Source: an uncultured Prevotella sp. (GTDB lineage Bacteria; Bacteroidota; Bacteroidia; Bacteroidales; Bacteroidaceae). Taken from it: a stretch of 64,000 bases of DNA. Below the pieces are notes generated by a model, which was not told where the DNA came from, did no database searches, and saw only the letters and a program-made list of their open reading frames with translations. Shown here piece after piece: positions 51,235-60,318 of this stretch. The stretch covers positions 62,001-126,000 of the forward strand of contig UQZX01000002.1 of NCBI GenBank assembly GCA_900545525.1, given 5' to 3'. Within the stretch, counting starts at the first letter, position 1. Each line of letters starts with the position of its first letter. Position numbers and translations under genes: made by a program.

Positions 51235-51320
51235 CTAAAGCATAGCTTTTCATGTCCTAAAGAGCATCTTTTTGCACCCTAAAGAGCATCTTTTCATGTC
51301 GTAAAGAGCATCTTTTGCAG
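51235..51320. repeat. 22-bp-period repeat array 4
   Basis: Four contiguous 22-bp units (51235, 51257, 51279, 51301) of the type CTAAAGAGCATCTTTT + six. Units 1 and 3 end in CATGTC. This is the cleanest of the four arrays. The remaining 50723-51693 interval shows no gene, only the nested repeat at 50877 and a GC-rich stretch before the rlmN promoter. Confidence 0.9.
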
Positions 51321-51659
51321 TTTAGGGTGCCGTTTCCGTTGCACACTTACGGCAGACATGGCGTAACGCGCTGCCGCACAGCGGATTGCCGCTGCACACG
51401 GATTTTTGCGATATTTGCGCCCTCCGGCGTTCTTTTTTGCAGACACCGCAAAAATGAGAGGTTGTGATTTTGCAAAGTGTAAGCACAAACGGGCTTTTCC
51501 CTGCAATGCTGACGGCGGGGCGCAACGCGGCATAAGCGGGGTATGGAGCCCGGCGCCGCTGCCGCAGGCAGACAGCATGCGCAGCGCCGCCGGGCTGTGC
51601 CGCCAAGCCGCCCGAGTGTCATTTCTCCCGTTTTATTCGTCATTCCCGAAGATTTTATT

Positions 51660-51667
51660 TAACTTTG
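51660..51667 (+). promoter_or_regulatory. -7 box of rlmN
   Basis: TAACTTTG, 27 nt before the start codon at 51694. Confidence 0.6.
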
Positions 51668-51693
51668 CCACATCTATAATCATAATACATAAA

Positions 51694-52731
51694 ATGGCGG
51701 ATAAAAAGAAAGTGCTTCTCGGGATGTCGCTCGGCGAGCTGAAGACGCTTGCCGCGGAGCTCGGCATGCCCGCGTTCGTGGGCGGACAGATTGCCCGCTG
51801 GCTCTACAAGCAGCATGTGACTTCGATAGACGGGATGACGAACATATCCAAGACAAACCGCCAACGGCTTGCCGGGGAGTGTGTCGTGGGCTGCATGCCT
51901 CCGGCTGAAAGCATCAGGTCGGTTGACGGAACCGTGAAATACCTATTTCCCGCGTGCGGCGGCAAGTTTGTTGAGACCGTCTATATACCCGACGGCGACC
52001 GTGCCACGCTGTGCGTCTCGTCGCAGGTGGGGTGCAAGATGAACTGCCTCTTTTGCCAGACCGGAAAGCAGGGATTTGAAGGCAACCTGCCCGTTGCCGA
52101 CATCCTGAACCAGATATATTCGCTTCCGGAGCGCGAAACCCTTACAAACATCGTGTTCATGGGGCAGGGCGAGCCTATGGACAATATAGACAACGTGATG
52201 AAGGCAACAGAGGTGCTGACAGCCGACTACGGATACGGCTGGAGCCCCAAGCGCATAACCGTGAGCAGCGTTGGCGTGAAGAACAAGCTCAAACGCTTCC
52301 TCGAAGAAAGCGACTGCCACGTGGCGATAAGCATGCACTCGCCGCTGCCCGGACAGAGGGCGATGCTCATGCCCGCCGAACGCGCCATGCCGCTGACGGA
52401 TATCATCGCGCTGATGCGCAACTACGACTTCAGCCACCAGCGCCGCCTGTCGTTCGAATATATCGTCTTCGGCGGCGTAAACGACTCAACGGCGCATGCA
52501 AGGGAGATTGTCAGGCTGCTTGACGGGCTGGAATGCCGTGTCAACCTGATACGCTTCCACCAGATACCCGGCGTGGACCTCCACGGGGCAGACGAGGAGA
52601 AGATGACAGCCTTCCGCGACTATCTTACACAGCACGGTGTCTTCACCACGATAAGGGCAAGCCGCGGACAGGACATATATGCCGCCTGCGGGCTGCTCAG
52701 CACGGCAAGGAAAGAACAGGAAACAATATAA
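51694..52731 (+). CDS. rlmN: 23S rRNA/tRNA adenine-C2 methyltransferase RlmN
   Basis: This 345-residue radical-SAM enzyme starts MADKKKVLLGMSLGELKTLA. The iron-sulfur motif is C114-x3-C118-x2-C121 (GCKMNCLFCQTGKQGFEGNL). IVFMGQGEPMDN and RITVSSVGVKNKLKRF are SAM-site motifs, and TTIRASRGQDIYAACGLL contains the methylated-cysteine position. It methylates adenosine 2503 of 23S rRNA and A37 of some tRNAs. The start at 51694 follows a TAACTTTG box; the frame extends upstream but the extension is not RlmN-like. Confidence 0.94.
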   Translation: MADKKKVLLGMSLGELKTLAAELGMPAFVGGQIARWLYKQHVTSIDGMTNISKTNRQRLAGECVVGCMPPAESIRSVDGTVKYLFPACGGKFVETVYIPDGDRATLCVSSQVGCKMNCLFCQTGKQGFEGNLPVADILNQIYSLPERETLTNIVFMGQGEPMDNIDNVMKATEVLTADYGYGWSPKRITVSSVGVKNKLKRFLEESDCHVAISMHSPLPGQRAMLMPAERAMPLTDIIALMRNYDFSHQRRLSFEYIVFGGVNDSTAHAREIVRLLDGLECRVNLIRFHQIPGVDLHGADEEKMTAFRDYLTQHGVFTTIRASRGQDIYAACGLLSTARKEQETI

Positions 52732-52740
52732 AACAAGTAT

Positions 52741-53829
52741 ATGGGAAACAAGAAAATACGCATAGCCATAACACATGGCGACACAAACGGTATAGGATAT
52801 GAGGTGATATTCAAGACTTTCTCCGAGCCGGCAATGCTCGAACTGTGCACACCTGTAATATATGGTTCGCCGAAAGTTGCCGCATACCACCGCAACGCGC
52901 TGGGCATGGACGCCAGCTTCACGATAATAAGCAGGGCGGAGGATGCCGCAGACGACAGGATAAACCTGCTGACGGTGTTCGACGAGGAGATAAAGGTTGA
53001 ACTGGGACATCCCTCGAAAGATGCCGGGACGGCAGCCCTGAAGGCTCTCGAGTGTGCCGTGCGCGACTACAAGGCAGGGCTTTTCGACGTGCTCGTGACG
53101 GCACCGATAAACAAGAACAACATACAGGGGGAGGGATTTAACTTCTGCGGGCATACCGAATATATAGAGGAACGCGCGGGCGAGGGAAGCAAGTCGCTCA
53201 TGATATTGTTCGAGAACAGCCTGCGCGTGGCTCTCCTGACAACGCATCTTCCGGTGAAGGACATTGCCGCAGCCGTGACAAAGGAGCGCATAAAGGAGAA
53301 GGCAACGATATTCTTCAACTCGCTGAAACGCGACTTCCGCGTGGCAAACCCGCGCATTGCCGTGCTCGGGCTTAACCCGCATGCAGGCGACGACGGGCTG
53401 CTGGGCACTGAAGAGAAGGATATAATAGCACCGGCGATAGAGGAGCTTTCTGCCGAAGGCGTGAACGTGTTCGGACCGTATCCTGCCGACGGCTTCTTCG
53501 GCAACGGCAGCTATCGCGCCTTTGACGGAATACTGGCAATGTATCATGACCAGGGACTGGCTCCCTTCAAGGCTCTCTCGGCGGGATGCAGCGTGAACTA
53601 TACGGCGGGACTGCCTGTCGTGCGCACGTCGCCGGGACATGGCACGGCATACGACATCGCCGGAAAGGGCGTTGCCGACGCATCGTCGTTCCGCAATGCG
53701 ATATATGCCGCAATCGACATCTTCCGCAACCGCAACGGTTACGACGAACCGTTGCAGAACCCGCTGAAGAAGCTTTATCATGAGCGGAAGGACGACAGCG
53801 ACAAGGTAAGGTTCGCCGTTAAGAGTTGA
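52741..53829 (+). CDS. pdxA: 4-hydroxythreonine-4-phosphate dehydrogenase
   Basis: This 362-residue enzyme starts MGNKKIRIAITHGDTNGIGYEV. Family motifs are GHTEYIEE, LLTTHLPVKDIA, LNPHAGDDGLLG (metal His), and MYHDQGLAPFKAL followed by VRTSPGHGTAYDIAGKG. It would oxidise 4-phosphohydroxy-threonine in pyridoxal phosphate synthesis. It starts 9 nt after rlmN and is probably cotranscribed with it. Confidence 0.95.
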   Translation: MGNKKIRIAITHGDTNGIGYEVIFKTFSEPAMLELCTPVIYGSPKVAAYHRNALGMDASFTIISRAEDAADDRINLLTVFDEEIKVELGHPSKDAGTAALKALECAVRDYKAGLFDVLVTAPINKNNIQGEGFNFCGHTEYIEERAGEGSKSLMILFENSLRVALLTTHLPVKDIAAAVTKERIKEKATIFFNSLKRDFRVANPRIAVLGLNPHAGDDGLLGTEEKDIIAPAIEELSAEGVNVFGPYPADGFFGNGSYRAFDGILAMYHDQGLAPFKALSAGCSVNYTAGLPVVRTSPGHGTAYDIAGKGVADASSFRNAIYAAIDIFRNRNGYDEPLQNPLKKLYHERKDDSDKVRFAVKS

Positions 53830-54154
53830 TTAGTTACGAATTACGAATTACGAATGTGGAATTACGAGTTACGAATGTGGAATTACGAATTACGAGTTAC
53901 GAATTACGAATGTGGAATGACGGGTTGTCTGCCTTCGGCAGATGAAGAATTACGAATTATAAGTTATAAATTAACGTGAGTTCGATGGATAATACAAACC
54001 GGACTCACTCTAAGTACATAATTTGTAACTCGTAATTCATAATTCATAATTCATAATTCCACATTCGTAATTCGTAACTCGTAATTCGTAACTCGTAATT
54101 CAAAATTCCACATTCCACATTCGTAACTCGTAATTCAAAATTCGTAATTCAAAT
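53830..54154. repeat. Dispersed intergenic element copy and repeat arms
   Basis: GAATTACGAATTACGAATGTG repeats (53836-53915), a TCTGCC-TTC-GGCAGA core (about 53928-53942) in the orientation of the copy at 672, and TTCGTAACTCGTAATTC repeats (54025-54150) make a long imperfect inverted structure between two genes. No gene lies inside. Confidence 0.85.
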
Positions 54155-55141
54155 ATGAAATACAAGAACATATTCTTCCTTTTCGGTATCGTGCTGCTGG
54201 CGGTAATGGTGTCGCAGCTCGATTTTGACGAAGTGTACAACGGCGTGAGGCGTGCCGGCTTCTGGTTTGTCGCCGTGATAGCACTGTGGGCGGCGCTGTA
54301 TGTCATAAACACGGCATCGTGGTATATGATAATAAGAAGCGGCGGCGACGGAAAGGACAGGATAGGCTTCTGGTGGCTTTACAAGATAACGGTGTCGGGA
54401 TTTGCCCTTAACTATGCCACTCCGGGCGGACTTATGGGAGGCGAGCCGTACCGTATAATGGAGCTGGCACCTAAGATAGGCACGGAGCGTGCATCGTCGT
54501 CGGTGATACTTTATGTCATGACACACATATTCAGCCACTTCTGGTTCTGGCTTCTGTCCATCATCCTTTATGCCGTTACGCAGCCCATCGATGCCGGCAT
54601 GGGTGTGATGCTTGCCGTTATCGGCGTGTTCTGCCTGCTGGGACTGTGGTTCTTCATTGCCGGATACAAGAAAGGCATGGCGGTGAGGATAATGGGCATC
54701 ATAAGGCACATACCGGGGATGAGGAAGCGTGCGGGGACGTTTGTCGACAAGAACCGCGGACGCCTTGACGAGATAGACCGGCAGATAGCCGCGCTGCACA
54801 GGCAGAGCCGCAGTACGTTTGTGACAGCCGTGATGCTTGAACTCGTGTGCAGGTTTCTTTCGGCTTTCGAGGTGATGTTCATACTCATGGTCTTCATGCC
54901 GCATGCAGGATATGTGGAGTGCGTCCTTATAATAGCATTCACCACGCTAATAGCCAACATCTTCTTTTTCATGCCGCTGCAGCTTGGCGGACGCGAGGGT
55001 GGTTTCCTGATGTCCGTCACCGGACTGTCGATGACAGCCGGTGCCGGTATATTCCTTGCCTTGATAGTAAGGCTGCGCGAACTTGTATGGACAGCCCTCG
55101 GGCTGCTGCTCATAAAGCTTGAAGTGCGCCGTAAAAAGTAA
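54155..55141 (+). CDS. LPG-synthase TM region family protein (YbhN/UPF0104-like)
   Basis: This 328-residue protein has seven or eight membrane helices in the pattern of lysylphosphatidylglycerol synthase membrane domains, including ALNYATPGGLMGGEPYRIMEL (the GGEP-type motif) and FFFMPLQLGGREGGFLMSVTGL. The soluble aminoacyl-transfer domain is absent, so it is a flippase/translocator-like member of unknown substrate. The start lies directly after a repeat element. Confidence 0.82.
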   Translation: MKYKNIFFLFGIVLLAVMVSQLDFDEVYNGVRRAGFWFVAVIALWAALYVINTASWYMIIRSGGDGKDRIGFWWLYKITVSGFALNYATPGGLMGGEPYRIMELAPKIGTERASSSVILYVMTHIFSHFWFWLLSIILYAVTQPIDAGMGVMLAVIGVFCLLGLWFFIAGYKKGMAVRIMGIIRHIPGMRKRAGTFVDKNRGRLDEIDRQIAALHRQSRSTFVTAVMLELVCRFLSAFEVMFILMVFMPHAGYVECVLIIAFTTLIANIFFFMPLQLGGREGGFLMSVTGLSMTAGAGIFLALIVRLRELVWTALGLLLIKLEVRRKK

Positions 55142-55298
55142 TCATGCAGAAGTAAGGGCTTCTTATCGGCAGTCTTGTAGGTTGTAGAATTCACCCTCTT
55201 GGTCACGGGCAGGCGCGGACAGCCATGAGGTATGAGGGATATGGCGTTCACTGCGGCGCAGCAATCGTCTTTATATGTCCCAAAAACTGCACAAATAA

Positions 55299-55330
55299 TT
55301 TGGGAATGTGCATGTAAAGAAGTATCTTTG
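55299..55330 (+). promoter_or_regulatory. Promoter of the acyl-CoA ligase gene
   Basis: TTTG at 55299-55302, 20 nt, then TATCTTTG at 55323-55330; the start codon is 24 nt further on. Confidence 0.78.
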
Positions 55331-55353
55331 CACAATATTTTGAACTTTGTGCA

Positions 55354-57021
55354 ATGAAAACTATACCGAGTTTCAATTCTTTTTTAGAGCAGAGTGTTAT
55401 AAACAACTGGGATCTTGATGCCCTTACTGACTATAAAGGGGCTACGTTGCAGTATAAGGACGTGGCGCGTAAGATAGAGAAACTGCATATTATGTTTGAA
55501 AACAGTGGTGTGCAGAAAGGCGACAAGATAGCCATTTGCGGGCGTAACAGCTCAAACTGGGCGGTGGCATTCATAGCCACGCTGACATACGGTGCTGTGG
55601 CAGTGCCGGTTCTCCATGAGTTTACTCCTGATCAGGTATACAACATTGTCAACCACAGCGAGGCAAAGCTGTTGTTTGTAGGCGATGTTGTCGCAACGAC
55701 GATAGATGCAACGAAGATGCCCGCACTCGAAGGCATAATCTACATACCCGACTATTCGCTTGTGCTGTCGCGCACGGACAAGCTGACATTCGCACGCGAG
55801 CACCTCAACGAACTCTTCGGCAGGAAATATCCGAAGGCTTTCCGCAAGGAGAATGTACATTATTATATAGATGAAGATCCCGAAGAACTGGCACTTATAA
55901 ACTATACGAGCGGTACGACGGGCTTTTCAAAGGGCGTGATGATTCCTTACCGTGCCATGTGGGGAAACCTTGACTTTGCGTTCGATGCCATAGGCAGGAA
56001 CGTACAGCGTGGTTCAAAGACGATAAGCATACTTCCTATGGCTCACATGTACGGAATGGCATTCGAATTCCTCTTTGAGTTCTGCCATGGATGCCATATA
56101 TATTTCCTCACCCGTGTGCCGAGTCCGGCTATCATTGCACAAGCCTTTCAGGATGTACGTCCTTCCATTATCATTGCCGTTCCGCTTATCATCGAGAAGA
56201 TTATACGCAAGCGCGTGTTCCCCAAGATACAGAACCACCGCATGAGGCTGCTTCTCAATGTTCCTGTGATAAGCAAGAAGGTGAAGCAGAAGATATGCGA
56301 GGAGGTAAGCAAGGCGTTCGGGGGCAACTTCTATGAGATGATAATCGGAGGTGCGGCTTTCAGTCAGGAAATAGAGGCGTTCCTTCATGACATCAACTTC
56401 CCTGTTACCGTGGGTTACGGTGCCACGGAATGTGCGCCGATAATAACATATGCCGACTGGCACAGCTTCATTCCTACATCATGCGGTAAGTCTGTTGTGC
56501 ACATGGAGGTGAAGATTGACAGCCCCGACCCGCAGAATATTCCCGGTGAGATACTTGCACGGGGTACCAACGTGATGCTTGGATATTATAAGAACGAGGA
56601 AGCTACAAGGCAGGCACTCGACAGCGAGGGCTGGTATCACACGGGAGACCTTGCGCTTATGGATGCCGAAGGGAATGTATTCATAAAGGGAAGAAGCAAG
56701 AACATGCTGCTCGGGTCGAGCGGACAGAATATATATCCGGAGGAAATAGAAGACAAGCTCAACAGCATGGCAATGGTTGTGGAAAGCCTTGTTGTGCAGG
56801 ACGGCGACAAACTCGTGGGACTTGTCTTCCCTGATTATGAAGAGGCAAAGGAGATGGGGCTTTCAAACGACGACATCGTCAATGTCATGGAACAGAACCG
56901 TCAGGAGCTGAACGCGGCTCTTCCGGCATACAGCAAGCTGTCTTCGATAGTGTTGCAGAAAGAGGAATTTGAAAAAACTCCGAAGAAGAGCATAAAGAGA
57001 TACTTGTATAAGCTGGGCTAA
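55354..57021 (+). CDS. AMP-binding long-chain fatty acid-CoA ligase-like protein
   Basis: This 555-residue adenylating enzyme has the signature TSGTTGFSKG at 185-194, then GYGATECAPIITY, GWYHTGDLALMDAEG, IKGRSKNMLLGSSGQNIYPEEIEDKLN. The C-terminal lysine region KTPKKSIKRYLYKLG is present. It would activate fatty acids by adenylation and thioesterification. It has its own strong-looking promoter and terminator. Confidence 0.92.
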   Translation: MKTIPSFNSFLEQSVINNWDLDALTDYKGATLQYKDVARKIEKLHIMFENSGVQKGDKIAICGRNSSNWAVAFIATLTYGAVAVPVLHEFTPDQVYNIVNHSEAKLLFVGDVVATTIDATKMPALEGIIYIPDYSLVLSRTDKLTFAREHLNELFGRKYPKAFRKENVHYYIDEDPEELALINYTSGTTGFSKGVMIPYRAMWGNLDFAFDAIGRNVQRGSKTISILPMAHMYGMAFEFLFEFCHGCHIYFLTRVPSPAIIAQAFQDVRPSIIIAVPLIIEKIIRKRVFPKIQNHRMRLLLNVPVISKKVKQKICEEVSKAFGGNFYEMIIGGAAFSQEIEAFLHDINFPVTVGYGATECAPIITYADWHSFIPTSCGKSVVHMEVKIDSPDPQNIPGEILARGTNVMLGYYKNEEATRQALDSEGWYHTGDLALMDAEGNVFIKGRSKNMLLGSSGQNIYPEEIEDKLNSMAMVVESLVVQDGDKLVGLVFPDYEEAKEMGLSNDDIVNVMEQNRQELNAALPAYSKLSSIVLQKEEFEKTPKKSIKRYLYKLG

Positions 57022-57076
57022 TAAAATACTCAAAATTCAGAAAATATTCTACGATAGAACTTAATTCGTATAAAGA

Positions 57077-57120
57077 CGGGAAGTGGTGTGCAGACAAATA
57101 CCACTTCCCGTTGTTGTTTT
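57077..57120 (+). terminator. Rho-independent terminator of the ligase gene
   Basis: CGGGAAGTGGT (57077-57087) pairs with ACCACTTCCCG (57100-57110), followed by TTGTTGTTTT. The HigBA operon ends just beyond on the other strand. Confidence 0.88.
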
Positions 57121-57146
57121 AATCCTATATGACAATAACAGCCACC

Positions 57147-57458
57147 TCATACAAACGTTGGAACAAAGCTCATGCGCAGGGCGTTAGCGATACGTAGAAA
57201 ACTCGAAAGCTGCATATCTGTTTCACCGCGCTCCACACGCGCAATATAGCTGCGCGCAGTCCCCGTCTTCTCCGCCAGTTCCTTTTGTGTCATTTTAAGT
57301 TCTTTTCTCCTGTCACGCAATATTACACCATAATAATATGCACGTGCTTTTTCCTCAAACTCGCGGCGGCTCTCCGTTTCAGGTGTGCCGTACTTTGCAT
57401 CCAGCAAGTCACTCGCGTTATGTAATTTCTCCAGTTTATTCTCATCAAAATGTATCAT
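57147..57458 (-). CDS. higA: HigA-type antitoxin (XRE helix-turn-helix)
   Basis: This 103-residue protein has a C-terminal XRE DNA-binding domain: LRDRRKELKMTQKELAEKTGTARSYIARVERGETDMQLSSFLRIANAL. The N-terminal region is helical. It neutralises the adjacent RelE/HigB-type toxin and would repress the shared promoter. Its start overlaps the toxin stop by 4 bp (ATGA), so it is translated after the toxin. Confidence 0.9.
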   Translation of the reverse strand: MIHFDENKLEKLHNASDLLDAKYGTPETESRREFEEKARAYYYGVILRDRRKELKMTQKELAEKTGTARSYIARVERGETDMQLSSFLRIANALRMSFVPTFV

Positions 57459-57808
57459 AACTTAAACTCTCCAAGTATTTTAATTGCTTTATTTATCTGT
57501 CTGTCATAGTCCTTTGACGACTTCTTCAGAAAAGCATTCAAAACAAATATCTTTGTGGCAAGCATGATGTTATGGTTATTTACCGCAAACAATACTGTCC
57601 GATATTCATTTGCTCCCACAGAAACGCGCATCTCATACAAATCCGTTCCGTTTAGGTGCTTGACAAATTTGGTAGCTATTATCTTTTCTCTTCTGACTAT
57701 CCCGAGAACATAATCAAACTTCTGTCTTACCCTGTCCTGTTGCAGATGATAGAACTCCCAAAATTCGTCAGAGAAATACAATTCTCTAATGTTGTCGTCT
57801 TCTCTCAT
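57455..57808 (-). CDS. higB: RelE/HigB-family toxin
   Basis: This 117-residue protein has the RelE/ParE fold: KFVKHLNGTDLYEMRVSVGANEYRTVLFAVNNHNIMLATKIFVLNAFLKKSSK. Being first in the operon, it matches the HigBA order in which the toxin precedes the antitoxin. The promoter box is only about 5 nt from the start codon, so the transcript may be nearly leaderless. Confidence 0.88.
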   Translation of the reverse strand: MREDDNIRELYFSDEFWEFYHLQQDRVRQKFDYVLGIVRREKIIATKFVKHLNGTDLYEMRVSVGANEYRTVLFAVNNHNIMLATKIFVLNAFLKKSSKDYDRQINKAIKILGEFKL

Positions 57809-57812
57809 GCCG

Positions 57813-57833
57813 CAAAGGTAACTAATTAGTTAC
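57813..57833 (-). promoter_or_regulatory. HigBA -7 box overlapped by a 16-bp operator-like palindrome
   Basis: TACCTTTG on the minus strand (57813-57820) shares three bases with the perfect palindrome GTAACTAATTAGTTAC (57818-57833). It is a likely autoregulation site. Confidence 0.8.
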
Positions 57834-57896
57834 ACTTAAACAAACAAACAACCTTTAAATATTAAATATTTGAAAAATTGGCTTTAGGCAGGAAAG

Positions 57897-59096
57897 TCAT
57901 CTGAACTTTCTTATCTTGTTTATTTGGAACCTATATACAGCACATGTCATTATGAAAAATATGACGGTCTGTATCCAAAGGCAGATATATGGTATGCTGA
58001 TGTCGCCGAGGCGTGCGCCTGCAGTGTTCATACTTACAAAGCCCTGTATGCCGAATGTCGACGGGAACAGCCATGACACTGCTTTCCATGTTCCGGGTAT
58101 GTTGCTTGACGGCCATGACATGCCTGAAAGGAACAGAAGAAGCACCGAACTGAAGACAACGAGCAGTATCACGTTCTCACGGTATCTTACCAGGCATGAC
58201 AGCATCATGCCGAAGAATATGCACGACAGCAGGTAGGGAAGCATGAAGACTGCAAGGTCTGAGGCGTGTACGAGGCTTATGAAGCCGAACATACGCGGAA
58301 TGACAAGGGTTATGTAAGCCGCTATTACAGAGTAAATCATGAAATAGCACATTGACTTGCCGAGGACAATGCGGAAGATGCCGTTGTAATGGCGGCTTAC
58401 GGGTATCAGTTCCTTATACTTGTTCTTTTCGCGCGCCGTTCCTGCAGACAGTCCTATTCCTAAAAGCAGTGTCTGCTGGATGATGAGCATCAGAACTCCG
58501 GGGAGGATAAAGTTTCCGTATCCGCCGGTGATGTTGAACATCGGTATCTCGTCAAAGTCGAGCGGCTTTACCGTTATTTCGTCTTCACGTCCGGTCGTGT
58601 TTCCCGAAAGGCTTGTCTGTATCTTGGAGTTGATGTTTGCGGTCACCGAGCTTGCTGTCTGAAATATAGCCTTGTATGTAAGCATGAGGCTCATGTCGCA
58701 GTATACGCCTACGTGGCTTTGCTCCATACGGTTAATGTTGGTCTGGAAATCTTGCGGGAAATATATTACGCCGTGCACTGCCTGTCTGCCGACAAGTTCC
58801 TTTGCCTCTTCAAGACTGTTGCAGTGGTATGCCACCCTTGTATCCGGTGCTGCATCAAACTCTCGTATGAACATGCGGCTCATGTTGCTGTGTGAGTTGT
58901 CAACCACGGCAACGGGCACTTCGCGCACCACTTCGTTGTTGTATATCCATGAGTAGAGTATGGGGTAGAGCAGGGGAACGAGTACGAAAAATATAAGAAC
59001 GCCCTCGTCACGGACAACGTTCTTCATCTCTTCCGCCCATATATGGCACATGTCATGCAGTCCCTCGTTTATTCTTTGCAGCATCTTCATACTCAT
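57897..59096 (-). CDS. ABC-2-type permease, second of two
   Basis: This 399-residue protein resembles the ABC-2 family: an N-terminal helix, a large periplasmic domain (REVPVAVVDNSHSNMSRMFIREFDAAPDTRVAYHC), then five or six helices after residue 200 (NFILPGVLMLIIQQTLLLGIGLSAGTAREK; LSGMSWPSSNIPGTWKAVSWLFPST). It is the last gene of a four- or five-gene export operon. No ATPase domain is present in it. Confidence 0.87.
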   Translation of the reverse strand: MSMKMLQRINEGLHDMCHIWAEEMKNVVRDEGVLIFFVLVPLLYPILYSWIYNNEVVREVPVAVVDNSHSNMSRMFIREFDAAPDTRVAYHCNSLEEAKELVGRQAVHGVIYFPQDFQTNINRMEQSHVGVYCDMSLMLTYKAIFQTASSVTANINSKIQTSLSGNTTGREDEITVKPLDFDEIPMFNITGGYGNFILPGVLMLIIQQTLLLGIGLSAGTAREKNKYKELIPVSRHYNGIFRIVLGKSMCYFMIYSVIAAYITLVIPRMFGFISLVHASDLAVFMLPYLLSCIFFGMMLSCLVRYRENVILLVVFSSVLLLFLSGMSWPSSNIPGTWKAVSWLFPSTFGIQGFVSMNTAGARLGDISIPYICLWIQTVIFFIMTCAVYRFQINKIRKFR

Positions 59097-59105
59097 GTCT
59101 CTTTG

Positions 59106-60284
59106 TTACGGAATATATACAAACTCCAGCATTGCCCGTTTCAGGTTTCTCATAATGAATACCGGAAGGCATGCAAAGCCTGCCAGTGCCGCAATGTTGA
59201 ACCATGCGTATGACAGTGGAAAACCGTTGAACACACATATCTGGTACACCATATAGTAGTGGCGCAACGGGAAAAGCTGTGCCAGTGCCTCTATTGCCGG
59301 CGACATGGAGAATATGGGATATGCCGCTCCTGACAGCGAGAAGCTTATCACCGCCCACAGCGAGCAGGTGCTCATAGACATGCGCAGAGACGGCATCAGT
59401 CCGAACATGAATATGCCGAAGCCCTGTGCAGACACCACCGACAGCAGTCCGAGCAATATCATTGTCCACGTACCGCCCGGATGAGGAAAGTCAAGTATGC
59501 CGAAGACATACAACATATATGCAAGTGTTATGGTGATGAATACAATAAACTGCGGCAGCATCTTACCCGCTACAGCCACATATATGCTGTTGCCAGCCAT
59601 GGCAAGCCATTCTTTTGAACGTCCGAATTTCAGTTCCGTACCGATAGAGTATACGGTGATGAGGAATATAAACAGCATTATGCAGCCCGGTATGAGCATG
59701 GTGCTGAGATATATGTTATAGCTCACCCATGGGTTTTGTATGGTGTGCAGGTCTATCACCACGGGTTGGAGAAAAGCCATTATCTGTCTCTCCGTATATC
59801 CCTTTGCCGACATCTGTGCAGATCCTGCCCCTGCCGATCCGAGCGTGGCTATTATTTTAAGGTCCTTGCTGAGCAGTGCACCTGCTGTTAACGACGTGTT
59901 GCTGTAGTATATAGATATCTTAGGCTGTCTCATGGACAGCAGCTTGTCCGTGGTTCCTGCCGGAAAGTATAAGAAGGCATATATCTCATTCCGCTGCATT
60001 GCGCTGCGTGCCTCGCTTATATCGTTGAAGTGCCTTACCACACGGGTGTTCTGAAACGCATCGAGCTTTCTTGTCATGCTGCGGGTCGTGGTTGTGTTGT
60101 CCATGTCGACCACTCCCACAGGCATGTCCTCCGGCTGTCCCTCGCTCATCAGTGAGGTGAAGAAGAAAACAATGACTACGGGGAATATCACCATGCAGAA
60201 CAGGTATATCATGTTGGAGCGCAGGATGCCGCACTCGCGTGCTGCGACATTCAGAGTCCGTCTTATATGTTCCGCTGCATTCAT
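59106..60284 (-). CDS. ABC-2-type permease, first of two
   Basis: This 392-residue protein has the same layout as its neighbour: N-terminal helix (LFCMVIFPVVIVFFFTSL), periplasmic domain with MPVGVVDMDNTTTTRSMTRKLDAFQNTRV, then C-terminal helices with FSLSGAAYPIFSMSPAIEALAQLFPLRHYYMVYQ. The two probably form a heterodimer. It starts 34 nt after the adaptor gene and ends 9 nt before the second permease. Confidence 0.87.
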   Translation of the reverse strand: MNAAEHIRRTLNVAARECGILRSNMIYLFCMVIFPVVIVFFFTSLMSEGQPEDMPVGVVDMDNTTTTRSMTRKLDAFQNTRVVRHFNDISEARSAMQRNEIYAFLYFPAGTTDKLLSMRQPKISIYYSNTSLTAGALLSKDLKIIATLGSAGAGSAQMSAKGYTERQIMAFLQPVVIDLHTIQNPWVSYNIYLSTMLIPGCIMLFIFLITVYSIGTELKFGRSKEWLAMAGNSIYVAVAGKMLPQFIVFITITLAYMLYVFGILDFPHPGGTWTMILLGLLSVVSAQGFGIFMFGLMPSLRMSMSTCSLWAVISFSLSGAAYPIFSMSPAIEALAQLFPLRHYYMVYQICVFNGFPLSYAWFNIAALAGFACLPVFIMRNLKRAMLEFVYIP

Positions 60285-60318
60285 TGTCAGGATACTTTGC
60301 TTTCTGCTATCGTTCTTT

